Part shown: piece by piece, positions 30,534 through 41,599 of the stretch | Layout of the letters: each line of letters begins with the position of its first letter | Position numbering within the stretch: position 1 is the first letter of the stretch | From: Dipteris shenzhenensis | Lineage: Eukaryota; Polypodiophyta; Polypodiopsida; Gleicheniales | Reading direction: 5' to 3' (one strand) | Length of the DNA: 64,000 nt | Assembly (NCBI GenBank): GCA_047967505.1 | Contig: CM106538.1 | Notes under the pieces: generated by a model | Seen by the model: only the letters and a program-made list of their open reading frames with translations | Told to the model about the DNA's origin: nothing | Databases searched by the model: none | Translations under genes and position numbers: made by a program

Positions 30534-33497
30534 GACCCTTTGTTTGAATCTACAAAGTGAAGGATGCTACCTAAGAGCTACCTAAGTTAGACATATCTGA
30601 CGTAATTTTAGACATACATTTCATACCTATATAAGATTAGCTAATTGTTTTGAGATAAGATAACTACTATTTATCTTTGCACATAAATGTACAGTATACG
30701 ATGCCACAAATTTCTTTTTACAAGAAAACTAGTATAGTTTGTAATGATCTCTAATGTGTAATTTGCGGGTTGATACAACCTGGCAATTGCGAGCTACACA
30801 ACCGGCTAGAATTTCAACAAATTGTTATCATCTGGTGAATGCGAGCCACAACCGGTGGTATTTTTAGCTTCCTATTGCCTAATCAATACATATAAACTAT
30901 AATATATCATTTTCAATTTCACATCCATGTGCGAATAGTTACCGATCGACATATGCGGACCACCCATGGGCACATAGTTCAAAGGTATTTTGTATCCATA
31001 TGCGAGTAGTTACAAGTCGGCATAAGCGGATTCCCCACTGGCACATAGATACTTACAATCAATATCATATATATATTTTACTAGTTTTTTGTAACCTATA
31101 GACTATATAGCTAGTAACTTATAAAAAATGTGAGATTTCACTAAAATTTTAAAGCTAATTTCTACGAAAAAAACTTTTTTCCTTTTCCTTTTGTGAAAAT
31201 AACTTCAAATATATTTAAATGAAAACATTCTTTAAAAAGTAATCTTTCAAATCACAAACAATAAACCATCAACTTAGAGCTACACATTATCCATTTTGCA
31301 TCCTAGTGTGGGTAGATATCAGTTGGCCTAAGTGAGCCCACCACCGACACTGGACACTTTTTCAAAGGATATAAAAACTCACAAATTAGTTTGGAAGCTT
31401 TCTTTATCCCTTTTTCCTTGTCCTTCTTTGTTTTTTTTGAGACTCCAAGCAAAGCTGGATTCTCGAGAATGTGAATAGTATGAGGTTGGCACAAAGTATA
31501 TATAAGAAATTGCACCACACAGTATCTTTATAATACCACTCGGTATGCACCACAAACCCGCGTGATACATGGCTGAGACCGTGCGGTGTATACATCTCTT
31601 GCATGGTATAGGTTAACACCGGGCAGTATACCAAACGTTGTACCACACGGTAGGTGTTTTTATCATGTGATGACATGCTATAGCTGGTCTCGGTTAAAAA
31701 ACGTGATGGGGCCGGTTTAAATCGCTGTTGGGGGGTCAAAAACATTTTAATTCGGGGAATTAAAACGCTCGTTTTAATTCCCCTGCAAATCCCTACTCTT
31801 CGCTCTATTTACAGGAGCCCAAGAGAATCTTTCTTAAGGTTGAATTACAAGGAACCTAATCCTTTGTATACTCATGGTCTTCACATTGTCCATATCTTCC
31901 TTCTCAAGCTAAAAAGCTAACAAATTCTCTTATACACCTATGCCAACAAGATGATCTCGAGGTGATCAAAGACATTATTGATTAACAAACCCTCATATAT
32001 TGAGGTGATAAGAGGTGAAGAAATAGTCCCTATCACAATTTGAAGCAAGTGAAAACTAACATCATTAGTTTGATGGAATTCGGCTTTGCAAGGGTGAATC
32101 AATTGTGAGAAATCTCATGATGGGGCAAGAAACCCTGTTGCCCTCCCATGAGCTTCATGCTTGGTTGCCCTCTGTTTGGGGCATACACTTATACAATGCG
32201 GGTGGATAGAATATAAGCAAGTAGCACAGAAGTAAGAATAAGATTTGTGGGTAGTTGAGTGGCTGCTCAATGAGTGCCCCATATAGGTCTCCTTTCAATA
32301 TCAAGGGGACAATTTTATAGATCTCTCATGCAGTACCCTATAGCAATTTTAACCTCAAGATCTCTCTCCATCAATATCCTATACTACTACATAAGAGGCT
32401 ATTTCCGTTGTTTATTCCTCTTTCTCCCCTTAACATATGGAATAGAGCTGAGCTAGACTTGAATGGAAACACTCCTTGTTATTCCATTTTATATTATGCT
32501 TTGTTGAAACAAAATTATATTTACCAAATAAAGCATATTCATCACTCAAAAAAATGACTGGATGAAAGAAGTATTTATGCTACTTGTGATAATGTAATCA
32601 TGATAGAAGATAAAGGCATTTCTATGAAGAAGGACCATATAGAAAAATTCTTTCACATGCCTTCTACTTCAATAAAAAGATATCTTTAGTTTTTATTTCT
32701 TGTATAAATTTTTTCAAAAAAATATATTTTAAATGAGTTTGATTTTGGAGGAAATTGCCTTTGAATATCTCCTCATTTGAAAACTAGCAATATGAAAAAT
32801 TTGAATAGTCATTTTTTCAAGCCATCTATCATAGTGAAGCATGAATTCAGACCTGAGATTTAGACCCTCTTTTATCAATTAGAAGTCCCTTTGGTAGAAT
32901 GCAGTGAAAGCCGCGTGTCATGGGGAGGAAGAATAAGAGTCATGGATAATTGAATGTGTGCACCATATAGGCTCTCCACTCAACATGAATGGGATACGTG
33001 TAGGAGTCTTAAGAGAGTCTTAAGTTCTTGAAAGGAAAAGAATATCCATTTTATATCTCTCTCCATCAAACCCTTCAACAACTCCAAACCCAAGGAGTTA
33101 ACTAAGAAATATATGTGTGTGTATTCAATAGCAGGGGTTTTATTTTCTTGAGGAGTTACATAAATTATACATACATATGCAGTTTTTTAATTCAACAAGT
33201 AAAAATATCCATATCAGAGGGATATTTTTTTATCATCTCAAAATTTATAGAAGTGGTGTATATAGGTTGTAAAAATACAAAGCTAGGAGGTTTCTTAAAT
33301 ACCCATTGAACATGCTTGCTATATGCTATTTTCACACAATGCCTTGGGCCCCACACATTGAAATTCCAGGCAACTTACTAGCCTATAAAATACCCATTAA
33401 CTAGTTACTACCTTCAGGCAAGTTGCTTGTCTATTAAATAGGTGTCCTTTACCTTTAAGAACATTTAAGGCTTTTTGTCAATATCAAAGGGACAGGT
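30534..33497. other. Non-coding AT-rich region
   Basis: No recognised gene. Imperfect units of the form atatgcg(a/g)...gttac...(g/t)cggca/cgacata-gcgga...ccc(a/c)tgggcacatag recur at about 30940, 31005 and 31305. 31510-31740 is rich in accacacggta words. 32220-32400 and 32915-33060 share catatagg(c)tctcc(t/a)ctcaa-type sequence and look like a weak duplication. Confidence 0.45.
31754..31783. repeat. Near-perfect palindrome, 14-bp arms
   Basis: ggggaattaaaacg and cgttttaattcccc are exact reverse complements separated by only two bases. It would form a stable hairpin or cruciform. Confidence 0.9.
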
Positions 33498-34013
33498 ACA
33501 AGAAGTTGAATTTCTTAAAGGAAAAACAAGGATAATTTATGGCTCCCCCATTAATTTATGGCTCCCACACATTCAAGTTCTGGGCTCAATCTTCATTTGA
33601 GGCCAATATACATTCATACCTTGACAATGGAAAGCATTTTTCCATCATTGAGAGCCTCAGCACATGAGTAAGAAATACGCAGTCGGTGCCTTAGGCTGAT
33701 TTTGTTCACACATTATTATAGTCCATATAGCTAGAAGCATTTATTTGCAGAGTGCTTTGCATGTCGAAGTTGGCCATCCTTCATTGTCTTGCCCATAGAG
33801 CTCTCTACCACTGTAATTCAACCCACTGTAAGCACCAGATGCTAGCTTCCTATTGGCTAGACATGAAATAGAGCTCTAGTGCTCAAACTGGCACCCTCCA
33901 AAAGTGAGGTGTGAATTGTGAAATCAATGGTACTTCACCTTTGCCTCCATTTTTGTGCAAGCCTCCAAAGCTGGCTACTAGTGCTGCACAGTGGGCTTCT
34001 TGTGTAGAGAGCC
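33498..34013 (+). repeat. Dispersed repeat R1, copy 2
   Basis: Matches 9447-9955 in the same orientation with substitutions and indels. It ends about 400 bp before the glycosyltransferase start. The minus-strand frame 34140-33883 (85 residues) overlaps it. It includes LASFxGLHKNGG-like and SQFTPHFWRVP sequence shared with copy 1. Confidence 0.75.
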
Positions 34014-34079
34014 ATTTGGGTTCAAGGAGAAGTGCCTTCACCCTTAGTGTTGGTTGAGGGATATGAATAAAAGTGACAC

Positions 34080-34225
34080 TATCAAGAAACCACACCTTGG
34101 CACATTTTATGAGTGTAGGCCCAAAAGAGAGGAAAAGCATGACTCTTGTGAGAGGGGTAGCATCAGGAAATTACACCTTGGCATGTTTTATGAACTCGTG
34201 TAGGCTCGAGAAAGCATGATTCCCT
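34080..34225. repeat. Imperfect tandem duplication upstream of the UGT
   Basis: Two units of about 65-80 bp share ca(a/g)gaaa(c/t)(c/t)acaccttggca and tttatga...gtgtaggc, then aaagcatga. They lie within the presumed promoter. Confidence 0.6.
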
Positions 34226-34416
34226 TTGAGCCGTGCATCACCAGCCTCAGAGGGCGAGAGGGTTCATCTCCCATATCTTCCACTGCATTCCAAGGACAAC
34301 CTTCCTTGAATGCGTATTCTTTAAGGAGGCCTATAGAGAACCCATCGAGGGTGAGACTTGGACTACCCATCTTGGGCTAGCAATTTGCCAAGGCTTGGGC
34401 TACCAGCTTAGTAGGC

Positions 34417-35889
34417 ATGGCGCCTAGTTCAAAACCCCATGCCGTGGTGATCCCCCTCCCAGCTCAAGGGCACATTGCTCCCATGATGCACCTATCCAAG
34501 AAGCTTGCGGCCGACGGCTTCACTATCACTTTCGTTCTTACAGAACACCACCATGCCATCTTGGTGCGCACGGAGCCTGTACTCAAGGGGGAAGGTCTTG
34601 ACATTCGCTTGGTTGGACTCCCGGACGGGAGAGACTCCGGGAGTACCTCTGGTGAGGACAATACCATAGAGATGTGCAAAGCTTTCTCAAAAATGGAGGG
34701 CGTCCTGGGAGAACTTATTGGCAGGCTCATGAAGGAGGATCCGCCGGTAACGTGTGTCGTCTCAGACATACTTGGGGTATGCACGCAAGACGCCGCCAAC
34801 AAGTTTCGACTGCCGAGGCTGGCTTTCTGGACCGAGTCAGCAGCAACGTATGCTTGTATTATGCTGGCCTTGCAAGGATTCCGAGCTTCGGAAGGTAAGT
34901 CCATAACTACGCCTGATAACGTCAGACATTATCCATCCCTAGGAAGAGTTTTAATTCAATCGTGGATTTCTGCAGAGCCTTTACCAATAACCGCCGTCCC
35001 AGGAACGCCACCCCTCAAGTTTACAGACATGAATTCGTTTGTCCGAATCTACGATCCGCAAGATTTCATGTGCAGCTTCTTCCTGGATTCTTTTGCCAGG
35101 CTCGATGAGGCAGCTTGGATAGTTGTGAACACCTTCGACGAGGCTGAGCATGATACCCTGCAAGCTCTGAGAAAGCAGCACCAGATCTACACAGTTGGCC
35201 CTCTGTTGCCAATTTCTTTTTTCAATGGCCCGATGGATACCAAATTCAAGACGGCGGTGCTCTGGCCGGAAGAATCAGACTCTATACGGTGGCTGGACAA
35301 GCAACCATCCAGCTCGGTTCTCTACGTCTCCTTCGGAAGCATCGCAATACTATCGCGGGCACAATTCGAGGAGCTGGCTTTGGGGCTGGAGACAAGCCAG
35401 CAGCGGCTGCTGTGGGTGATCCGTTCGGACCTACTGCACGGAGACTCTATTCCGGAGGGCTACTTGGAGAGGGTGAAGGATCGTGCGTTCTTCGCGTCGT
35501 GGGTGCCGCAGCTGCAAGTGCTATCGCATCCGGCAACGGGCGGGTTCCTAACACACGCAGGATGGAATTCGACGCTGGAGGGCATAGTAGCAGGGGTGCC
35601 GATGCTGGCATGGCCATATTTTGCAGACCAGGGAATGAACAGGAGGTTCATAGTGGATGGGTGGAAGGTAGGGATGGAGATGGAAGCAAGCGAAGGCGAG
35701 GGGGGGGGGATAGTGAGGAGGGAGGAGGTGGAGAAGAAGGTGAGGGCGTTGATGGGAGGTCATGAATCCAAGGAGCTGCGCAGCAATGCTAAGAGGTGGA
35801 AGGCAGCAGCTCAAGCAGCTGTGCAGGAAGGAGGCTCTTCAGCTCGCAGCTTGGAGGCCTTGCTTAAGGCCATGCACCTTAGTGAGTGA
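34417..35889 (+). CDS. UDP-glycosyltransferase, plant family 1 (GT1)
   Basis: A 490-residue single-exon frame with no interruption, the usual length for plant GT1 enzymes. These transfer a sugar, most often glucose from UDP-glucose, to small molecules such as flavonoids, terpenoids or hormones in the cytosol. The N-terminal acceptor half has the catalytic His19 in PLPAQGHIAP. The assisting Asp is probably Asp117 (VVSDILG). The C-terminal half has the 44-residue PSPG box from Trp362 (WVPQLQVLSHP) through THAGWNS and ending FADQ at Gln405, the residue usually linked to UDP-glucose preference. FGSIAILS and LLWVIRS are also typical. The ATG at 34417 has G at +4 and gives the standard start. Codons are GC-richer than the surrounding DNA. 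The acceptor cannot be inferred. UGT85-like by general appearance, but not assigned. Confidence 0.95.
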   Translation: MAPSSKPHAVVIPLPAQGHIAPMMHLSKKLAADGFTITFVLTEHHHAILVRTEPVLKGEGLDIRLVGLPDGRDSGSTSGEDNTIEMCKAFSKMEGVLGELIGRLMKEDPPVTCVVSDILGVCTQDAANKFRLPRLAFWTESAATYACIMLALQGFRASEGKSITTPDNVRHYPSLGRVLIQSWISAEPLPITAVPGTPPLKFTDMNSFVRIYDPQDFMCSFFLDSFARLDEAAWIVVNTFDEAEHDTLQALRKQHQIYTVGPLLPISFFNGPMDTKFKTAVLWPEESDSIRWLDKQPSSSVLYVSFGSIAILSRAQFEELALGLETSQQRLLWVIRSDLLHGDSIPEGYLERVKDRAFFASWVPQLQVLSHPATGGFLTHAGWNSTLEGIVAGVPMLAWPYFADQGMNRRFIVDGWKVGMEMEASEGEGGGIVRREEVEKKVRALMGGHESKELRSNAKRWKAAAQAAVQEGGSSARSLEALLKAMHLSE

Positions 35890-36060
35890 TTAACTGAGTT
35901 GTTGTAGTTTATTCTCAAAATATAGTTAGTATCTTCACCCCTACAACAATGTATTAACCTTGCTTAAGGCCATGCACATTAGTGAGTGATTAACTGAGTT
36001 ATTGTGGTAGTTTATTCACAAAATATAGTTCGACAACAACTGTATCTTCATCCTATCGAC
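35858..36060 (+). repeat. 100-bp tandem duplication spanning the UGT stop codon
   Basis: cttgcttaaggccatgcac followed by ttagtgagtgattaactgag occurs at 35859 and again exactly 100 bp later at 35959, with tttatt(c)(t/a)caaaatatagtt in both. The second copy lies in the 3' UTR and repeats the last codons and the stop. Confidence 0.9.
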
Positions 36061-37780
36061 GGTATCATTTGCATAGAATATTCCCATGTGTTACCTTCAT
36101 CAAGATATCCATCAATCTAAGGTTATTCTTTTGTCTAAGGTTTACTAAAAGACTACGTCACGTACATGTGTGTTTTTTTCAGAGATTTATCTCTTTGATT
36201 CTTTTCTTTTATTTAAGTCATGTTCTTCAGCCCAATTTTACACATTTTTCTGTAGGCAGCCTAAAGGGATGTTTGGCTGTCAAGAGCTCTCAGTGTAACC
36301 TCTACAAATAAGTTTGTGTAAAAACTCGTGTAAAATCATATGAAACACAAAAAGCATACACATGCTTTTGATGATAAATCTATATTAAACGTTCCAACTT
36401 TGCAGCTAGAGCTCAATTGGTTGTGATTGACGCATTGTGAAGAATACATAAGAAGAATTTGTGGGAATAAGAGAGTGTCGCTCCAAACTCCCGTTGCTCA
36501 GAAATTCCAAGACCAAAGGCCTGTCGGAACACATTTGCTCAAGTACGTCTGTTTTCTGTCCTTTGCATTGCCTTTTCTGTTCTTTCCCGAATCTGCCTTT
36601 GCGACCTTCTCTTCGCTTTGCTTTCATCTTTCCTCTTTCTTTTGAATTCATCTCTGTTTTCGCTTTTCTCTTCTTTCGCGGAGGAACAACTCATAATTTC
36701 TCTTGATTTGCTGGATGCTAGGGAGGGGAAGCGGAGGAGGGGGGAGGACAAGCGAGAGGCTTCATAAATTTAGAAGAAATTACAGCTTCATAAGGCTCTC
36801 ATCTATTTAGTGCCTTTCATTTACATCAGGGATACTCATACGGACTTGTTCAACAGATCATGCTTCACAGAGATCAGAGCGTTGCATGGAAATAGATAGT
36901 CACTTGTCTAAGGATAGCAGTTTGAGAAGAGGGCTGGAGCGATAAACAGACAGCGATGCTTGCTTGTTATTGCAGAGGGGGTGAAAGATGATGCAGCATG
37001 CCATACAGGAAAGATGATGCCTATGCCAGCAAGAAGGGAGAGAGAAAGGCGCTTTGCATTTATGGAAGACAGAAGCTCACAGTGTTTGTATTCGTGCAGA
37101 CACTGAAACTAAAATGCATATTGTTAGTCTTGTAAGTCTTGCTAACCATCCGCACTAATCCATCCGTGCTTTCTGTCAATCTCCTGCTAAGGCCAATACT
37201 CACCTTACCGTAATCAAATCGTCTGGGTAGCTTTTCCAAGCGAATGCTTGTGATTTGTGCTAAGGTATCTTCTATATTGCGTATGCAGAGTAATCTGCAA
37301 TTTCCTGTGAATCTCCTGCTACTGTTAGTGTTCTTAGTCTCTTTAAGGATCCGTCGCCCGCTCGGAGGCACAGGCAGAGCAACGATCCACAGGGGTGTAC
37401 CTCCGAAGTGTTCCCGCTCGGACTCTTGATCAAGAGGGCTTTTGGCAATCCTCTCGTCCTTTTACTATGGACGAGCTATGGACCCTGCGAGGTTGAGTGG
37501 AGAGAATCTGCACGGAGAATTACGTGATTGCCTCGTGTGCTCCTTCTCTGATGACGAATCCATAACGCATTACCTCCCCCTCTGCACTAATGTCATCTAT
37601 GCAACAGGGTTTGACAGGATAGAAATCGCATGGGGGATAGAGGGACTGCCCCCTTATCATTCCTTCAATGCTCACTGTGGTATTATTGTGCTAGGTCTAT
37701 TCGGATGCGGGATTAGGTACGTGGAGTAGAAGACGGATAGACGGAAGGGATTGGAGCGATAAACCTAGGAGCGTGATGTC
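36061..37780. other. Non-coding, no recognised gene
   Basis: Open frames here are short and overlap on both strands. A pyrimidine-rich block lies at 36540-36700. The frame 37442-37729 (95 residues, Cys-rich) shows no family resemblance, but lies just before an LRR-like relic and might be the decayed N-terminal part of that gene. Confidence 0.4.
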
Positions 37781-38060
37781 AAAGGAGACATTGAAGGTTC
37801 CTTTGCCTCAAGATCTATCCCTCGCCTTCAACTCACTAGTGGGAGCAATTCCCGAAGCCCTTGCCAGTCTTCCCGATCTTGATAGGAATCCTTTGAGGAT
37901 TGTACCGAGCTTCAGCCGACTAGAGATCTCTTAGAAAACAGACTAGAAGGCTAGGTTCCGCCGGCCTCTCTGGGGAAGCTGATGAGCTTACTATAATTTG
38001 TTAGCAGGGCATATACCCAATGAATTGGGGGCTCTGCAGCATCACTGCGCTTGGAGGAGC
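37781..38060 (+). pseudogene. Leucine-rich-repeat receptor-like relic
   Basis: Two frames carry plant-type LRR units: LSLAFNSLVGAIPEALASLP and, further on, LLAGHIPNELGALQ. A third unit with Lys-Leu-Met-Ser-Leu lies between them in a broken frame. Plant extracellular LRRs have the LxxNxLxGxIPxxLxxL pattern. Stops and frameshifts are frequent, and no transmembrane or kinase part follows. A remnant of a receptor kinase or receptor-like protein gene is likely. Confidence 0.5.
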
Positions 38061-38469
38061 CTGTCACTCCTCCCTCTTCTCGGCTGTCCACTTATCTGCT
38101 CTCATCTCACAGGTGAGACTGCACTCTATGTGGCAAACTCTCTGCCTCGCTGCCCACGTTGGATGTCTCATATGCTTCCTGGCTTACCATTTGAAACGTC
38201 CTCTGCCTGGCTTAGCAGTGCTAGAACATTTCACCTCCCAATATGACTCTAAATGAATTCGCTGATTTTCTATTCAATCATGATAGAAAAAAAACTTGGG
38301 CGTTCACACTTTGGTTTGAGAGTAAATGAAAGATATAACTTGAGCTAGACTGCACTCAGATTCCTATTTAGTAGAACTGTCGAGACTTATATCTATGTGC
38401 GCACGTGCTAGGGCTTCCAAAAATACAAAAGAGTATAGATGTATGATCTGAAAGAAGATGTTTTAACAG

Positions 38470-38890
38470 TTGCTGTCAATTTTGTGCCTTGGAGTATTTC
38501 CATTAGGTTTTGCTCGTATGGTATATTGATTGACAATTTTTCCCACATGATAAAATTTTTGAATTTGTAAAATTCATTGTGCGATATCTATTTTTTACCT
38601 TGGGGTATTTCTGCAAGGATTTGCTCATATGGTATATTGTCTGATCTTGTCTTAATTACCTTAAAACCCAAAATAAAAGAGATTACAGATGCATGATAAT
38701 GTTTTTACACATGCTGTCAACTTTGTACCTTGGAGTATTTCCGTAAGGTTTTGCTCAAATGATATATTTTTTGACCATGTTTTCAACATAATTTTTTTAA
38801 AATATTTGTTGAGTTCACTATGCAATATCAACTTTGTACCTTGGGGTATTTCCACAAGGATCTGCTCATATGGTATATTGGCATGATCTT
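38470..38890. repeat. About 118-bp tandem repeat, four units
   Basis: The core ttgtaccttgg(g/a)gtatttcc, then aaggttttgctcatatggtatattg, occurs at about 38483, 38596, 38717 and 38834. Units 1 and 3 (ttggagtatttcc, preceded by tgctgtcaa) resemble each other. Units 2 and 4 (ttggggtatttc, preceded by gcgatatc or gcaatatc) also resemble each other, giving a 240-bp higher-order period. Confidence 0.85.
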
Positions 38891-38976
38891 AACTTTGCAA
38901 TTGTCACATAATTTTAAATTTTCTGTCTCTTAACTTTGTATTTTGCTTTTGTTTAGGACGTGCTAAACGTATTGAC

Positions 38977-40400
38977 ATGGCAACCAAAGAACATTCCAAA
39001 GAATTAAAGAGGCTTTTTGCCTATATTCAAAGAGAAGTACTCTTACTCATCGCACACATGGACAAGACAATGATCGGAAAAATTAGGGACGATGACACTC
39101 TGCTAGATGTATTCAAACAACATGTGATGCAAAGGCTAAATAAAATCAAAGAGGTGTCAAAGATACGAGATCAAGTAAAAGACATATTTAAAGATGTAAC
39201 TTGGTCAGAAGAATTGAAAAAGCATGTGACGACCATCATAGGAAACATCACATATCATGCACAATATGTAGATGAATCACTAACTTCGAATGAGAACTGT
39301 TTGGCTTGGCATAGTATGTGGAAACAAAGGAAAGCTCGTGGTTTATGAGCAAATTTGTACGTGCTAGCTAAGAAGAAGATTGGTCCAAATCCAACCGAGG
39401 AATATGTACATGCTAAAAAAAACACATCGGACAATGCTTCTATGTAAGAAGTGGACAGTACTGCTGCGACTTTTCCTATAGCAACCTATATTGCTTGGCT
39501 ACAAGATCATGCATATGAAATATATAAGGATAAAAAAATCGGCGCTAGGTTTGAAGGCCAACAAAATCAAAGGAGTATTAGGGATCAGTCTGATTGCTTA
39601 TCATGTAACCAAGAGTTTTAAAGGCAATGCAGAGAAAAGGGAGTCTACTTTCATGAAGGAATCAACAATGCAAGTTAAACATAGCATCCGAGTCCCCGGC
39701 CAATTGCTATGTCAATAAGTGCACCACATTGGATTTTCATGCCATATTTTAATGGAGGGACACTATACACATTTTTCAAAGAAACCAAAAAAAGGTTCAT
39801 ATATTGCAAACTTGAGTTAGATACAAAGCAAATCCCTGCAAATAACATAGAACAGGTTGGGACACTGGTACCAGAACTTTGTTTTTCTCTTTGCCTCGGC
39901 CTTCAGAAGCTGCACGAACAAGGTTGGATCCACAATGATTTGCATAGCAAAAATGTCCTTCTGGACTACGCAGCTACTATGTGAGTGCGGATTGATATTT
40001 GTGACTGGGGACGCCCTACATATATAATAAATTCAAAGGAGAACTTGTTAGCTAGACATTCTAGTGAGGAAGATACTGAGTACAAGAATAGAATTGAACT
40101 CGAAAGAGAGAGACTTAGCAAGATGGGATGGCTAGCTCCTGAGCTATACAATGGTACTACAAAAAAACCTTGGAGTACATCTACATTGGACATTTTCTCT
40201 CTAGGTTGGATATTCTCAGAGCTTTGTAAAATTAACCTTTACATAGCAAAATATGTACCTAGTTTATAGATTGTCACAGACCAAGCACAATAGTCAAGAG
40301 ATGTTAAACTAGTCCAATACATTTCCAAAAGGATGCTTAAACAACATCCAAATGACCGCATATCACTAGAGAGTTCATGCAATCTATTTTCATCGAGGAG
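38977..40400 (+). pseudogene. Kinase-like protein pseudogene 2 (HNDL / DWG type)
   Basis: An ATG at 38977 opens 123 helical residues (LKRLFAYIQREVLLLIAHMD). Further frames hold parts of an N-lobe (GISLIAYHVTKSFKG, then FMKEST). From 39709 the kinase fold is clear: WIFMPYFNGGTLYTFF (hinge), LGLQKLHEQGWIHNDLHSKN and VLLD (catalytic loop, Asn in place of Arg in HRD), and IDICDWGRP (DWG where DFG is usual). Then come MGWLAPELYNGTT (APE) and TLDIFSLGWIFSEL. A TGA at 39982 splits the catalytic loop from the DWG, and a TAG at 40267 precedes a shifted tail (LVQYISKRMLKQHPNDRI). It precedes Helitron-like helicase remnants. Confidence 0.7.
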
Positions 40401-40429
40401 AATCAAGCCTGATATATGTATGTGACCAT

Positions 40430-41570
40430 TACAAGAGATGGGAGATGATATGATCCCAAATTAATTTTTTGATGTAATAAAGGAAAATCGAATATACAAA
40501 GTCATTCCATGCTGGCTGATCCTATATTCTATGTTTACATTGAATTCATAACTATTTAAAAAGCAAAAAAAGTTATGATATGAAGTTTTGAATTCCGGAG
40601 TTTTTAATAAATAAGTTCTAATACAGTAAAGATAGTATATCATCAACTTATGAGTAATTTAATTCAAGATAGTGGATTGACTAATTTCAAGTGTGCGACT
40701 AGTCCATGCAAACTACTTTTTTTTAAAGATCCAAGAAATCCCATTACAAGCTAGATTAATAATTTATTGTTCAATGATACCATATTTTGACATTGTTTTA
40801 TTATTTTTTTAACGTATTGCAGATGCATATGCTTGGTCTGTACAAGAACTTGCATGACGCTAAACTTGGAATATAGATACGCTCATTGAGATCCAGGTAA
40901 TATATTAGTCTCCTACCTAAGTCGCAATACTCAATCTCGACGCCTATATTCTCAACGATTTTAACTTCAGCGCACGGGGAAGGGCCCGTTCCCTCACATT
41001 ATAACTCTTTGGGGAAGGAAATGCGCTGCCTCCCCACCCACACTATGTGTGGTTATATAAACTATATATACATATATATATATATATAAATATATTTTCC
41101 ATTTGATATTTTTTTAAATAAATGTCTTTTGCATATTCTAAATTCTTCTTTTTTTGTTTCTGTGTCGAGGTGTTCGCAAGAAGGGAACGCTCAACCACAC
41201 ATGTCACTTTGACAGACCTGCTATTGTCAACTTAATTTATAATCAGGTATTTCTCTTTTTTTAATTTCTTAAAAAAAAAAGAAGGAAACTTTACAATAAG
41301 GGAAATCCTTCATAGTTTTGCAAATTTCATAAAGAAGAAACTCGCTACTTCAAGTTTGTTCTTTATTAATGTTGGATTATTTGTAGAACACATAAACTAA
41401 TTCTGTACTCACTTGCTTACGATAAATGCATGACACCGACATTTAGAATAATGGCAATAGATAGGATCATCAAGAAATGACGCCTAGCTATACCTAAGGA
41501 CATTAGACAAAAAGAAAAGAAAATTAGAGCCCTCAACAATATCCTGGATGTTTCTAGACAGATTGCTAAG
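40430..41570. other. Non-coding, AT-rich
   Basis: No recognised gene. A (TA)n run lies at about 41060-41095. A short GC-rich patch at 40970-41040 includes gggaa-gggcccg-ttccc, a possible small hairpin. Confidence 0.45.
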
Positions 41571-41599
41571 TGAATGGAATAGTGACTGCTCGCAACACA

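Noticed and set aside
35289-35765. Long plus-strand frame inside the glycosyltransferase
   Set aside because: An alternative frame of the GC-rich UGT coding sequence, Gly/Arg-biased, without independent support.
36400-36435. tRNA-like A box (gagctcaattgg)
   Set aside because: No B box (ggttcga-type) and no cloverleaf follow within 100 bp, so neither a tRNA nor a SINE is supported.
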